From Microvirga tunisiensis (GTDB lineage Bacteria > Pseudomonadota > Alphaproteobacteria > Rhizobiales > Beijerinckiaceae): 64,000 bases of DNA. The notes under the pieces are model-generated. The model had not been told where the DNA came from. It ran no database searches and was given only the letters and a program-made list of their open reading frames with translations. The position numbers and the translations under genes were made by a program. This document shows positions 54,086 to 63,817 of the stretch, one piece after another (the stretch's first letter is position 1; every line of letters begins with the position of its first letter). The stretch is from contig NZ_VOSK01000012.1 of assembly GCF_009296175.1 (NCBI RefSeq), forward strand, positions 1-64,000, written 5' to 3'.

Positions 54086-55660
54086 ATGACGATGAAGCTG
54101 CCGCATCCCGGAAGCCTGGTGGCCTTTGCCATCCTGGGTCTGGTTGCGGGCGGCTTCATCGCTCTTGCCACCTTCGATGAGGGGACGCCGACGCTTCTCC
54201 CCATCGGCCCCTATCTCTGGCGCGTCCTGGCCTTCTCGGTGATCCAGGCCCTTCTCTCGACCGTCCTGTCCCTCGTTCTCGGGATCGGTCTGGCGCTCGC
54301 GCTCGCACGCCGCAGGTTTCCCGGGCGCGATCTCGTTCTGGCGATCCTCGGCACCACGATGGTGATGCCGACCATCGTGGCCGTCTTCGCGGTCTTTGCC
54401 GTCTATGGCCGGAGCGGGTGGCTCGCCGAAGGGCTCGCGCTCCTCGGTTGGGAAGGCGGCTTCAGCATCTTCGGCTATCCCGGCATTCTGATTGCCCATG
54501 TGTTCCTGAACGGGCCCTTCGTCGCGCGGATCACCCTGGACGGGTTGAACCAGGTGCCTGCGGAGCACTGGCGCCTCGCTACCGCCTTCGGCTTCACGCC
54601 GTTCCAGATCTTCCGCCATCTCGACTGGCCGGTGCTGCGCGCGGAGTTGCCCGGCATTGCCGGCCTCATCTTCCTGATGTGCTTCAAGAGCTTCGCCATC
54701 GTGCTGGCGCTCGGCGGGGGCCCCAGTCGCTCCACCCTTGAAGTCGCGATCTTCGAAGCGCTCAAGATCGATCTCGATTTCGGCCGCGTCGCCTGGCTCG
54801 CCCTGATCCAGCTCGCGATCTGCCTGTCGATGACGGCTCTTCTTCATTGGGCCTTCACGCGACCGCCGGTCGGCCACACGATCCGCAGCCTCGTTCGCCG
54901 GCCGGATGCAAAGAACGACGGCCTGAAAGTCCTCGACACCGTCGTGCTCGCCGTCAGCGCCCTCTTCATCGCGCCCCTCGCCTTCAGCGTGCTGACGGGC
55001 ATCCGGAACATGCTCGATGTGATCGATGTCGATCTTCTTCAGGCTTTTGCCACGAGCCTTGCCGTCGCGGCCGCCGCCGCCATCCTGGCCTGCATCCTGG
55101 CCCTTGCCTTGGCTTCCGCGGCGCGACGACGGCGCATCGTGCTACGTTCCCCGCGCATGGCCGCCTTCTACAACTTCCTGCCCGATACCCTCCTCGCGGT
55201 GCCGCCCTTTGCCCTGACCGCGGGCCTGTTCCTGATGATCCAGCGCTTCGGTGATCCGTCGACGGCAGGTCTCATTCTCCTGCCGCTCATCAACGGACTG
55301 GCCGCCGTGCCCTTCGCCTATCGCTATGTGGCGCCTCATCTGCTGACCACGGAGGAGCGCTACGGCCGCGTCGCGGCGTCCCTCGGTATCACTGGCTGGT
55401 CGAAGCTGACGATCATGGACTGGCCCGCTCTCAAGCGACCGCTTGCGGCGGGCTTCGCGTTGGCCATGGCCCTGTCCTTCGGCGATTTCGGCATCATCGC
55501 CCTCTTCGGCGGCACGGAACTGGTGACCCTGCCCTACCTTCTCTATGAGCGCCTTGGCGCCTACCGGCTTGACGAAGCAGCGGCCATCGGCCTCGTCATC
55601 GTCCTCTTCGCCGTTCTCCTTGCGCACGCTTCAGGTCGATTGTCCCATGCTGGTGATTGA
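54086..55660 (+). CDS. thiP: thiamine ABC transporter, permease
   Basis: 524 residues from ATG 54086; TTG 54077, directly after the thiB stop, and ATG 54092 are alternatives. About 12 membrane segments in two homologous halves, each with a permease coupling loop (EHWRLATAFGFTPFQIFRHL and EERYGRVAASLGITGWSKLT), as for the fused FbpB/ThiP type. It forms the channel of ThiBPQ in the inner membrane. It overlaps thiQ by 14 bases, so thiB, thiP and thiQ are one operon. Confidence 0.92.
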   Translation: MTMKLPHPGSLVAFAILGLVAGGFIALATFDEGTPTLLPIGPYLWRVLAFSVIQALLSTVLSLVLGIGLALALARRRFPGRDLVLAILGTTMVMPTIVAVFAVFAVYGRSGWLAEGLALLGWEGGFSIFGYPGILIAHVFLNGPFVARITLDGLNQVPAEHWRLATAFGFTPFQIFRHLDWPVLRAELPGIAGLIFLMCFKSFAIVLALGGGPSRSTLEVAIFEALKIDLDFGRVAWLALIQLAICLSMTALLHWAFTRPPVGHTIRSLVRRPDAKNDGLKVLDTVVLAVSALFIAPLAFSVLTGIRNMLDVIDVDLLQAFATSLAVAAAAAILACILALALASAARRRRIVLRSPRMAAFYNFLPDTLLAVPPFALTAGLFLMIQRFGDPSTAGLILLPLINGLAAVPFAYRYVAPHLLTTEERYGRVAASLGITGWSKLTIMDWPALKRPLAAGFALAMALSFGDFGIIALFGGTELVTLPYLLYERLGAYRLDEAAAIGLVIVLFAVLLAHASGRLSHAGD

Positions 55661-56348
55661 GAATTGCCGCCTGACCTGGCCCGACTTCGAGGCGGATTAC
55701 TCGCTGTCGGTGAAGACCGGAACTTTGTGCGCCGTGATCGGCCCATCCGGCGGCGGCAAGACCACCCTGCTCCACATGGTCGCCGGCTTCGAGCGGCCTG
55801 AAGGCGGCACGCTGAGCTTCAACGGACAGAACCTCCTGCCGCTTGAACCGGCGAAGCGCCCGGCCGCCATCGTGTTCCAGGACCACAACCTGTTTCCGCA
55901 CCTGAGCGTAGCGGAGAATGTGGCGCTGGGTCTGCGCCCCTCTTTGCGGCTGAGTGCAGATGAGAAGCTTCTCGTGGGCGACATGCTGGACGCGGTCGGC
56001 CTCGCAGGCTTCGATGATCGCAAGCCAGGCGAGATGTCGGGAGGCCAGCGTCAGCGCGTGGCGCTGGCACGCGCTCTGATTTCCGGCCGCCCGTTGATCC
56101 TGCTCGACGAACCGTTCAGCAGTCTCGACCCCAGCCTGCGCCGCGACATGATCCTGCTCGTCGACGAGTTGCGGCGCAAACGCCCGGTCACCATTGTCAT
56201 GACGATTCATACGCCGGAGGACGTGGCGGATGTGGCCGACCAGATGGCGTTTGTTGCAAGCGGCAGGGTCGTGGCATCGGGACGACCTGCGGACATTCTC
56301 AACAGTACGCTCGCGCCCAGGATTGCGGCGGCCGTCTCGGATTCGTGA
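55647..56348 (+). CDS. thiQ: thiamine ABC transporter, ATP-binding protein
   Basis: 233 residues from ATG 55647, within the end of thiP. Walker A GPSGGGKTT (32-40), signature [15 protein letters not shown], Walker B PLILLDEPF with the following SSLDPS, and the H-loop MTIHTPEDV are all present. It powers thiamine uptake by ThiBP. The short length and lack of a C-terminal regulatory domain agree with ThiQ. Confidence 0.92.
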   Translation: MLVIENCRLTWPDFEADYSLSVKTGTLCAVIGPSGGGKTTLLHMVAGFERPEGGTLSFNGQNLLPLEPAKRPAAIVFQDHNLFPHLSVAENVALGLRPSLRLSADEKLLVGDMLDAVGLAGFDDRKPGEMSGGQRQRVALARALISGRPLILLDEPFSSLDPSLRRDMILLVDELRRKRPVTIVMTIHTPEDVADVADQMAFVASGRVVASGRPADILNSTLAPRIAAAVSDS

Positions 56349-56370
56349 AACGCATAAATTTCTACCTGTC

Positions 56371-56452
56371 ATCACCGGCCTCGTGCCGGTGATCCGGATT
56401 AGAAGAGTGCCGCGCTTCAACTAATCGAGATGGCCGGGACGAGCCCGGCCAT
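56371..56452. repeat. REP-like double hairpin
   Basis: Two hairpins, ATCACCGGC / GCCGGTGAT (56371-56393) and ATGGCCGGG / CCCGGCCAT (56430-56452), each with a 5-base loop, flank a short spacer between the convergent thiQ and sugar-ABC genes. I recall similar GC-rich elements scattered in alphaproteobacterial genomes. It may also work as a bidirectional terminator. Confidence 0.66.
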
Positions 56453-56466
56453 GACGTGAGAGCGTG

Positions 56467-57558
56467 TCACCCCCGCTCAGCGAGAACCGACACACCGGAT
56501 GCGTCGAAGACATGCAAGGCGCGCGTTGGGACGTGGGCGCTGTAGGATCCGCCCGGCACCGCATCGGTCTCTCCGGGAGCGCGGACGATCACGTCGTCAC
56601 CGCTTGCGAGCTTCATATAGACATAGCTCGACTCGCCCAATTGCTCGACGGCATCGATGGTGCCTCGCAGGGAGGCCGTGTCGGCCCCACCCTCTTCCAT
56701 GTGCTCGGGCCTGATGCCGACCGTCACGTGGTCGCCCGCCGCCACGCCAGCGGATCGCACATTCACCGCCGCTTCCGTACCTGCGAAGCCGATGGTCGCG
56801 CTGGTGCCCTCGAGGCGCAGAACCTGCCCCTTGATGAAGTTCATCCTAGGGGAACCTATGAAGCCGGCGACGAATAGGTTGCGTGGGTGACGATAGAGCT
56901 CCAGCGGCGCGCCGACCTGCTCGATCCGGCCATGGTTCATCACCACGATCTTGGACGCGAGCGTCATCGCCTCGACCTGATCGTGGGTGACATAGATCAT
57001 CGTCGCGCCGAGATCCCGGTGGAGCTTGGCGATCTCGAGCCGCGTGTTGACGCGGAGCGCCGCATCGAGATTCGAGAGCGGTTCGTCGAAGAGGAAGACG
57101 CTCGGGTTGCGCACGATGGCCCGGCCGATCGCCACGCGCTGCCTCTGACCGCCCGAGAGCTCCCGCGGCTTGCGGTCGAGGAGCGGCGTGAGCTTCAGGA
57201 TCTCCGCCGCCTGACGCACGCGGCGTTCCACCTCCGCCTTGTTGGTCTTGGCGAATTTGAGGCCGAAGGCCATGTTCTTGTAGACGTTCATATGCGGATA
57301 GAGCGCATAGGACTGGAACACCATGGCGATCTTGCGATCCGCCGGCGGCAACTCGTTGACCCTCCGGCTGCCGATCCTGATCTCGCCGCCGCTGACCGTC
57401 TCGAGACCGGCGATGATGCGAAGCAGGGTGGACTTGCCGCAACCGGACGGGCCGACGAAGACGACGAATTCCCCGTCCTCGACGGAAAGATTGATATCGC
57501 GCAGGATCTCCGTCGCCCCGAAGGATTTGGCGATACCGTGCAGGGAAACGTCAGCCAT
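56467..57558 (-). CDS. sugar ABC transporter, ATP-binding protein (UgpC/MsmK type)
   Basis: 363 residues from ATG 57558; a TTG at 57567 is also in frame but leaves no room for the AGGAA site. Walker [10 protein letters not shown], signature [17 protein letters not shown], Walker [15 protein letters not shown] and a C-terminal TOBE/OB part ([11 protein letters not shown]) are typical of MalK/UgpC. It is probably the last gene of the minus-strand transporter operon. The divergent kinase, GntR and NagA genes make amino sugars (GlcNAc or chitooligosaccharide) the likely cargo. Confidence 0.9.
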   Translation of the reverse strand: MADVSLHGIAKSFGATEILRDINLSVEDGEFVVFVGPSGCGKSTLLRIIAGLETVSGGEIRIGSRRVNELPPADRKIAMVFQSYALYPHMNVYKNMAFGLKFAKTNKAEVERRVRQAAEILKLTPLLDRKPRELSGGQRQRVAIGRAIVRNPSVFLFDEPLSNLDAALRVNTRLEIAKLHRDLGATMIYVTHDQVEAMTLASKIVVMNHGRIEQVGAPLELYRHPRNLFVAGFIGSPRMNFIKGQVLRLEGTSATIGFAGTEAAVNVRSAGVAAGDHVTVGIRPEHMEEGGADTASLRGTIDAVEQLGESSYVYMKLASGDDVIVRAPGETDAVPGGSYSAHVPTRALHVFDASGVSVLAERG

Positions 57559-57583
57559 TGCGGTCAATTCCTGTAGTAGGGCG

Positions 57584-58411
57584 TTACTTCACGGCGCCGG
57601 CCGTCAGGCCGCGCACGAGATAGCGCGAGAAGAGAAGATAGAGAACGAGGACGGGCGCGATCGCCAGCGTCAGCGAGGCGAGCACGGCGTTCCAGTCCGT
57701 CACATACTGGCCGATGAATTGCTGCACCCCGAGGGTGATCGTCTGCTTGCCATCTCCGGGAGCCAGGATCAGCGGGAACCAGAGATCGTTCCAGACCGGC
57801 ACCATCGTGAACACGGCGACCGTCGCGATGGCTGGGCTGATCAGGGGCAGGATGATGCTGAAGAAAATCCGGTACTCGCTGACCCCATCGCACCGGGCGG
57901 CATCGCGCAGATCCTTCGGGATCTGCTGGATGAACTCGCCCAGGATCAGGATGGCAAGCGGCAATCCTTGCGCCACATAGACGAGGATCAGCGCCGTCAA
58001 GGTGTTGACGAGATTCAGCTCCACCATCATGCGCAGGATGCTGACGCTGCCCAACCTGATCGGCACCATGATTCCGATAGCGAGACAAAGCCCGATCAGC
58101 GTATTGCCGCGAAACTTGTACTCCGTCAGCGCCCAGGCGGCCATCGCTCCGATCAGCACGATCAGCACGAGGGAGACCACTGTCACTGTCAGACTGTTGA
58201 AGAAGTAAAGGCCGAAGTCGGAATTGGCGAAGACCCGGTCGAACCCGATGGTCGTAAACGTCTGTCCGTTGGGAAAGCCGAGCGGGTCGGCGAAGATCGC
58301 CCGCCGCGTCTTGAACGCGTTGATCAGGATCAGAAGAATCGGACCGAGCGCCAGGATCGTATAGAGGATCAGGGCGATGTGAACGGCGATGCGGCCGGGC
58401 CTGATGGTCAT
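57584..58411 (-). CDS. carbohydrate ABC transporter permease (MalG type)
   Basis: 275 residues with about six membrane segments. The coupling loop is [20 protein letters not shown], with the usual E-A-A-x3-G replaced by D-A-A-R-C-D-G. The N-terminal motif [20 protein letters not shown] and the late [12 protein letters not shown] are found in MalG-like permeases. It pairs with the permease gene 13 bases upstream to form the inner-membrane channel of an amino-sugar transporter. Confidence 0.9.
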   Translation of the reverse strand: MTIRPGRIAVHIALILYTILALGPILLILINAFKTRRAIFADPLGFPNGQTFTTIGFDRVFANSDFGLYFFNSLTVTVVSLVLIVLIGAMAAWALTEYKFRGNTLIGLCLAIGIMVPIRLGSVSILRMMVELNLVNTLTALILVYVAQGLPLAILILGEFIQQIPKDLRDAARCDGVSEYRIFFSIILPLISPAIATVAVFTMVPVWNDLWFPLILAPGDGKQTITLGVQQFIGQYVTDWNAVLASLTLAIAPVLVLYLLFSRYLVRGLTAGAVK

Positions 58412-58424
58412 GTCCCGGTCTCCC

Positions 58425-59387
58425 TTAGAAGCTATGCCGCTGCAGCCGCCGCTGCACGCCGAAGAGATAGATCAGCACGCCCACCAGGATGATGACGAGC
58501 ATGGCGGTCGCGACCGCCGCCCCCATGGTCGGGCTGCCGACCTGGAGCTGGAAGCCGAAGAAGGTGCGATAGAAGAAGGTGCCGAGGATGTCGGTCGAGA
58601 AATTCGGACCCGCGAGCGCGCCCTTGATGGCATAGATCAGATCGAAGGCGTTGAAGTTGGCAACGAAGGTCAGGATCGACACGACACCCAGGGTCGGCAG
58701 GATCAGGGGCAGGCGCACGAACCAGAACACGCTGAAGGGCCCCGCTCCGTCGACGGTGGCGGCATCGAGGAGATCATCGGGAATGTTCAGGAGCGCCGCA
58801 TAGATCAGCATCATGGGAATGCCGACGAATTGCCAGACCGAGATGAGGGAAACCGTCAGCAGGGCCGTCGATTCCTGGCCGAGCCAGGGCCCGAAGAGGC
58901 TTCCCAGGCCGACAGCCTTCAAAAGACTCGGCGCAATGCCCCAGAGCGGGTTGAGCATGAGCTGCCAGATGAAGCCGATGATAACGACGGACAGCATGGT
59001 CGGCAGGAAGATGAGCGTGCGATAGACGCTGCCGCCGATCAGACGCGGCAAGCTGAGCAGCATGGCGAGCCCCAAGCCGATGCCGTTCTGCACCACCATG
59101 TGAATCGCGAAGAAAATCAGGTTGTTGCGAAAGGCGTTCCAGAACTGGCTCGACCAGTTGGGGTCCGTCAGGAGTGTTTGGAAATTCTGGAGACCGACGA
59201 AGCTGCGCACTCCCGTCTCGTCGCCCGCATAAAGGCTCAGTCGGATCGTGTCGATCAGCGGATAGATCGAGAACAGGGTGTAGATCGCAAGCGCCGGCGC
59301 AAGGAACACAGCGATATGGACAGGGAAGCGCGAGCGGGTAGGCACCGCGTCCGCCGATTGAATCCGTGAAGCCGTAAGATCTGTCAT
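58425..59387 (-). CDS. carbohydrate ABC transporter permease (MalF type)
   Basis: 320 residues from ATG 59387 (GGAG upstream); an upstream frame to 59426 is not needed. Six membrane segments; FLAPALAIYTLFSIYPLIDT at the start and the coupling loop IPDDLLDAATVDGAGPFSVF are typical. It forms the channel with the MalG-type partner. It lies 72 bases after the solute-binding gene. Confidence 0.9.
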   Translation of the reverse strand: MTDLTASRIQSADAVPTRSRFPVHIAVFLAPALAIYTLFSIYPLIDTIRLSLYAGDETGVRSFVGLQNFQTLLTDPNWSSQFWNAFRNNLIFFAIHMVVQNGIGLGLAMLLSLPRLIGGSVYRTLIFLPTMLSVVIIGFIWQLMLNPLWGIAPSLLKAVGLGSLFGPWLGQESTALLTVSLISVWQFVGIPMMLIYAALLNIPDDLLDAATVDGAGPFSVFWFVRLPLILPTLGVVSILTFVANFNAFDLIYAIKGALAGPNFSTDILGTFFYRTFFGFQLQVGSPTMGAAVATAMLVIILVGVLIYLFGVQRRLQRHSF

Positions 59388-59459
59388 GCTGCTCCAGGCC
59401 GAAGGAGTAGGGATGGCGGGCCGCACCTCGGGAGCGGCCCGCCTCGACGTGGTCAGCGA

Positions 59460-60749
59460 TTACTTCTTGTGCGGCTCGTACCAGCTGGCAAGGCCGTCCT
59501 CGGCCTTCTTGGCCGCCTCTTCAGGCTTCATGCTGCCGTTCAACACCTGAGCGCTCACGTTCCAAAGCTCGTTCTCGAGATTCGGCGTGCCGCGCGACAG
59601 GATCTGGTAGGAGTTGCGGATCGAGCTTTCGCAGGTGCCGCGCCAGCCGACGAACTTGGCCGCCACCGGGTCCTTTACTTCGACCTTGGCCTTGGAGAGC
59701 GGGAAGAAACCCGGCAACTCGTTGGCATAGATCTCGGCAAATTCAGGCGAAGCCACCCATGACAGGAAGGTCTTGGCTGCCTCGACATTCTTCGACTTGG
59801 CGTTGATGCCGACCGCAATGTCCGTGTGGTCGCTGATGTAGCATTTGTCGCCAGCCTTCACGACAGGCGGCGCGAAGGCATCGAACTCGAAATCCGCCTG
59901 CTTGCGGAAGATCGGCACATCCCAGGAGCCGGCCGGATAGATGGCCGCACGGCCGAGCGTGAACAGGTTCTGCGTGTCCGGATATTTCTGGGACTTGTAG
60001 CCGTCGCCCATATAGGGCGCCCAGGTCGCGAGCTCCTTGAACACGTCCACATAGGCCGGATCGGTGAACTTCTGCTTGCCCTCGATGAGCGCCTTGCGGC
60101 CCTCCTCGCCCTTCCAGTAGTTCACACCGATATTCTGGAAGCCCATGGTGGCGGCCTCCCATTGATCGGCCGTGCCCATGGCAATCGGCGTGTACTTGCC
60201 GTCGGCCTTGATCTTGTCGAGCACCGCATGGAACTCGGCCACCGTCTTCGGCGGCGTGAGCTTCAGCTCGTCGAAGATCTCCTTGTTGTAGACGAAGCCG
60301 TGGATCACCGAGGCCATCGGCATGCAGAAGGTGGTCTTGCCGTCGTCCGTGGACCAGGCGCTCTTGGCAACGTCGGAGAAGTTCTCGATGCCCTTGACGT
60401 CGTTGACGGAGGTCAGGTTGCCCTTCTTGAACAGGTCGAGGGACGCATCGAACGGGCGGCAGGTGATGAGATCGCCTGCAGTGCCGCCGGCCAAGCGCGC
60501 GTTGAGGGCGGCGTTGTACTCGGTCGGCGGATCGGCCTTGAACTGAACCTTGATGTTGGGATGAGCCTTGTTGAAGGCTGGGATGATCTTGGTGTTCCAG
60601 ACATCCGCGTCGTCGTTGCGCCAGCTCTCGATGGTGAGCGTCTGGGCCGAGGCGGCATTGGCGAAAGCAAGAGCCGCCGCAGCCACCGAGGCGCTCGCGA
60701 GCAACTGTCCTGCGCGACGCAGGAACGCTCTCGAATGAAGTTTCGTCAT
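59460..60749 (-). CDS. extracellular sugar-binding protein of the ABC transporter
   Basis: 429 residues from ATG 60749 with GGAGGAC upstream; the frame's longer 5' part is unsupported. A signal peptide (about 1-35, ending ASAQ) has SRAFLRR, reminiscent of but not a perfect Tat motif. The mature part (TLTIESWRNDDADVWNTKII, FNKAHPNIKVQFK) is a family 1 solute-binding protein that captures sugar in the periplasm. It is first in the transporter operon and divergent from the kinase-nagA operon. Confidence 0.9.
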   Translation of the reverse strand: MTKLHSRAFLRRAGQLLASASVAAAALAFANAASAQTLTIESWRNDDADVWNTKIIPAFNKAHPNIKVQFKADPPTEYNAALNARLAGGTAGDLITCRPFDASLDLFKKGNLTSVNDVKGIENFSDVAKSAWSTDDGKTTFCMPMASVIHGFVYNKEIFDELKLTPPKTVAEFHAVLDKIKADGKYTPIAMGTADQWEAATMGFQNIGVNYWKGEEGRKALIEGKQKFTDPAYVDVFKELATWAPYMGDGYKSQKYPDTQNLFTLGRAAIYPAGSWDVPIFRKQADFEFDAFAPPVVKAGDKCYISDHTDIAVGINAKSKNVEAAKTFLSWVASPEFAEIYANELPGFFPLSKAKVEVKDPVAAKFVGWRGTCESSIRNSYQILSRGTPNLENELWNVSAQVLNGSMKPEEAAKKAEDGLASWYEPHKK

Positions 60750-61114
60750 TGACTTTGTCCTCCGTGATCGAGAGGCGCCTGGAAACGCCTCTGATAATGT
60801 ATTCCTCTGATTGTCCCGTGCCGATTTTATTGCATTCTGCGCTTTCCGGCGGGCCAGCCTGACTGTTCCATCGGAAAGCTTTTTGGACAAGTGACCTCAT
60901 ATTGGTATCGGCAAAATTCAAAGACAACTCTTCTTTGAAGCCGTCAGCCACAATTTGCCGGCTCTTCTTTTTCAAGCCTTTGCGCTCTTACCCCGTGAAG
61001 CTCGTCCGGGCTGTGGACAAAGCGGCTGGTTATTCCATGCCGGCGCCTCTTCCCGAACTGGACATTAAGTGGCATGGTACCTGTCCGTAAGACCGCTCCG
61101 AGATCCGTTTCCCT
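60750..61114. other. 365-base divergent control region of the amino-sugar locus
   Basis: No gene is supported. The region must hold promoters for both the transporter and the kinase operons and, by analogy with GntR-controlled amino-sugar loci, operators for the GntR regulator encoded at 61993. I see short palindromes such as GGTACC near 61076 but cannot define an operator. Confidence 0.45.
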
Positions 61115-61996
61115 ATGACCGACCTTTTGTTCCTTGGCATTGACGGCGGCGGCACCAAGTGCCGGGCCCGACTGCGCGATGCTCAAGGTACGCTGCTGGG
61201 TGAAGGAACGGGCGGGCCTTCCAACTTCCGCCTCGATCCCGATCTGGTCTGGAACTCGATTTTGACGGCCTGCCGCGAGGCTCTTGCCCAGGCAGGGCTT
61301 CACGAAAACGACCTGAAGCGGATTCATGCCGGCATGGGAGCCGCCGGCGCCGGGCAGACCAGCGCGGTCGAACGCCTTCTGTCTCGCGCCCATCCTTTCG
61401 CATCCTTCGAGATCGAGACCGATGCCCATACCGCCTGGCTCGGCGCCTTCAAGGGAGGCGACGGAGCCATCCTGATCGTCGGCACGGGCTCCTGTGGCTA
61501 TGGCGGCACCAGCGGCCAGTGCCATTATGTCGGCGGCTGGGGCTACGAGATCTCGGATGAAGGCAGTAGCGCCGCCATCGGGCGCGAACTCCTGCGCCGC
61601 TGCATCTGGGCTCATGACGGACGCGCGCCATCGACGCCGCTTTCGGATACGGTTCTCGCCGAGTTCAATGACGATCTCGAGATCCTCGTGGATTGGGTCG
61701 GCAAGGCACGCCCGGCCGATTACGGACGCTTTGCGCCGCTTGTCCTGCAGCATGCCGAACGGCGCGACCCTCTCGGCATCGCCATCATCGAGGATGCCGC
61801 CGCCGGGCTGAGTGCGATCGGCACGCGCCTCCTCGACCTCGGGGCTCCGGCCATCTGCCTCTTCGGGGGCTTGGCGGAGCCGCTCCGGCCTTGGCTTTCG
61901 CCGCCCGTGCAGCGAACCATCACGGCTCCCATGGCCGATGCGCTCGATGGCGCCATTCTCCTGGCTCGCACGGCTCTCCAGGGGAAAGCGCCATGA
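61115..61996 (+). CDS. BadF/BadG-type sugar kinase (N-acetylglucosamine kinase-like)
   Basis: 293 residues of the ASKHA fold: phosphate 1 FLGIDGGGTKCRARL, GGPSNFRLDPD, HAGMGAAGAGQ and phosphate 2 ILIVGTGSCGYGG, as in bacterial GlcNAc/glucosamine kinases. It would phosphorylate amino sugar after uptake. It overlaps the GntR gene by four bases (ATGA) and starts the plus-strand operon kinase-gntR-SIS-nagA. Confidence 0.88.
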   Translation: MTDLLFLGIDGGGTKCRARLRDAQGTLLGEGTGGPSNFRLDPDLVWNSILTACREALAQAGLHENDLKRIHAGMGAAGAGQTSAVERLLSRAHPFASFEIETDAHTAWLGAFKGGDGAILIVGTGSCGYGGTSGQCHYVGGWGYEISDEGSSAAIGRELLRRCIWAHDGRAPSTPLSDTVLAEFNDDLEILVDWVGKARPADYGRFAPLVLQHAERRDPLGIAIIEDAAAGLSAIGTRLLDLGAPAICLFGGLAEPLRPWLSPPVQRTITAPMADALDGAILLARTALQGKAP

Positions 61997-62778
61997 GCGA
62001 CCAATCCGGCGAGTCGCTCACCTTCGTTCCTCTGGATGAAGGGAATCCCACGCCGCTCTATCTCCAGCTCCAGCAATCCATCGAGGAAGCGGTCCGCAAG
62101 GGCGCGCTCAAGGCGGATGCCGCGCTTCCGGGCGAGCGGGACCTTGCCAAGCAGCTCGGCATCTCGCGCGTCACGGTGCGCAAGGCCATCACGGGGCTGG
62201 TGCAGAAGGGCGTGCTCGTCCAACGCTGGGGCTCGGGCACCTTCATCGCGCCGCAGATGCGGCTCGAACAGCCCCTCTCCCGCCTGTCGAGCTTTACCGA
62301 CGACATGTCGGCCCGCGGCCTGAAATCCTCGGCCGTGATGCTGAGCCGTTCGACGGGACCGGCTTCGACGGACGAGCTGATGGCCCTTGGACTCTCGCCA
62401 GGCGATCTGGTGAGCCGCGTCAACCGCCTGCGCCTCGCCAACGGCATTCCCATGGCGATCGAGAATGCAGTCATTCCCTCGAAGATCCTGCCCGATCCTT
62501 CCCTCGTCAGGCAATCGCTCTATGCCGTGCTGCACGACCAAGGCTTCATGCCCACGCGCGCCTTGCAGAGATTGCACGCGGTTCTGCTGAACGAGGAACA
62601 GGCCTCGCTGCTCAGCGTTCCGCCTCAGAGCCCAGCACTTTACATCGAACGCCGCTCGTTCACCGCTACGGGCGAAGTCGTCGAATTCACCTCGTCCTAT
62701 TACCGGGGCGATGCCTATGATTTCGTGGCCGAGCTGACCATCAGCCAGCCTGAACGGATGCACAATGATGATGCCTGA
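61993..62778 (+). CDS. GntR-family transcriptional regulator (HutC/NagR type)
   Basis: 261 residues from ATG 61993. A winged helix domain (about 15-85; LYLQLQQSIEEAVRKGALKA and LPGERDLAKQLGISRVTVRK) and a C-terminal UTRA ligand domain (about 100-250; LYIERRSFTATGEVVEF). The ligand is probably GlcN6P or GlcNAc6P, as in NagR, so it should control the divergent transporter and its own operon. It overlaps the kinase gene by four bases and the SIS gene by 14. Confidence 0.9.
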   Translation: MSDQSGESLTFVPLDEGNPTPLYLQLQQSIEEAVRKGALKADAALPGERDLAKQLGISRVTVRKAITGLVQKGVLVQRWGSGTFIAPQMRLEQPLSRLSSFTDDMSARGLKSSAVMLSRSTGPASTDELMALGLSPGDLVSRVNRLRLANGIPMAIENAVIPSKILPDPSLVRQSLYAVLHDQGFMPTRALQRLHAVLLNEEQASLLSVPPQSPALYIERRSFTATGEVVEFTSSYYRGDAYDFVAELTISQPERMHNDDA

Positions 62779-63817
62779 CACGAATGCCACTGCCCTGACG
62801 GCCATGCTGCGCGAGGCTCAGGAAGCGCCGCAGGTGGTCGCACATCTGCTCGCGAGCAACGCTCCCCTGTGCCGCGAGCTGGGCGAGCGCCTGCGGGCTT
62901 CGCCGCCACCTTTTGCCGTGACCTGCGCGCGCGGCAGCTCCGACAATGCGGCGACCTTCGTCAAATATCTTCTCGAAATTCATTCCGGTCTCGTGACGGC
63001 CTCCGTCGGCCCTTCGGTGACGTCCGTCTACGAGGCGCGCCCGCGCATGCGCGACGCCCTGTTCCTCGCCGTGTCGCAATCGGGCCGCAGCCCCGACATT
63101 CTCAACCTCGCCCAAGCCGGACGAGATGATGGAGCGCTGACGGTGGCGCTCGTGAACGACACGTCCTCGCCGCTCGCGTCCACCTGCGAGGTCGTGCTGC
63201 CGCTCCATGCGGGCCCCGAGAAGAGCGTGGCCGCCACGAAATCGTTCATCGCAGCGCTCGCTGCAGGACTGCAGCTCGTGGCGCATTGGTCGCAGGATCG
63301 GGAGCTTCTGGACGCTCTCGACACACTGCCGGACGTGCTCGCCAAGGCTTCCAGGACCGACTGGTCGGCCGCGCTTCCGGTTCTGTCCGAAGCGAACAAC
63401 CTGTTCGTCGTCGGCCGCGGCGTGGGGTTTGCCGTTGCGCAGGAGGCCGCACTCAAGCTCAAGGAGACATCCGGCGTTCATGCGGAGGCGATGAGCGCCG
63501 CCGAACTGATGCATGGCCCTTGGACGCTCGCAGGCGATCACTTTCCGATCCTGGTGCTCAGCCAGCGGGATGAGACCCTGAGCGGCGTCAACGATCTGGT
63601 GGCCAAGCTGAACGAACAGGGTGTTCCCGTCATCGTCGCCGGCGCCGCCGAAGGCCCCGCCACCGTGATGCTCACGCCGGTCGAGGATGCGCATCCTTAT
63701 CTCGCGCCCATCGCTCTCATCCAGAGCTTCTACCCTCTCGTGAATGCCATTGCCCTGGCGCGCGGCCGCAATCCCGACAATCCGCCGCGCCTGCGCAAGG
63801 TGACGGAGACCGTCTGA
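62765..63817 (+). CDS. double SIS-domain amino-sugar isomerase/deaminase (GlmS-like C-terminal half, NagB-II type)
   Basis: 350 residues with two SIS domains: FAVTCARGSSDNAATFVKYL in the first and LFVVGRGVGFAVAQEAALKL in the second, with SQSGRSPDIL and KLKETSGVHAEAMSAAELMH. There is no N-terminal glutaminase, so it is not a GlmS synthase; it probably converts GlcN6P to fructose 6-phosphate and ammonia (NagB-II). Three consecutive ATGs (62765, 62768, 62771) open the frame inside the GntR gene, so the exact start is open. The stop overlaps nagA (TGATG). Confidence 0.88.
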   Translation: MMMPDTNATALTAMLREAQEAPQVVAHLLASNAPLCRELGERLRASPPPFAVTCARGSSDNAATFVKYLLEIHSGLVTASVGPSVTSVYEARPRMRDALFLAVSQSGRSPDILNLAQAGRDDGALTVALVNDTSSPLASTCEVVLPLHAGPEKSVAATKSFIAALAAGLQLVAHWSQDRELLDALDTLPDVLAKASRTDWSAALPVLSEANNLFVVGRGVGFAVAQEAALKLKETSGVHAEAMSAAELMHGPWTLAGDHFPILVLSQRDETLSGVNDLVAKLNEQGVPVIVAGAAEGPATVMLTPVEDAHPYLAPIALIQSFYPLVNAIALARGRNPDNPPRLRKVTETV

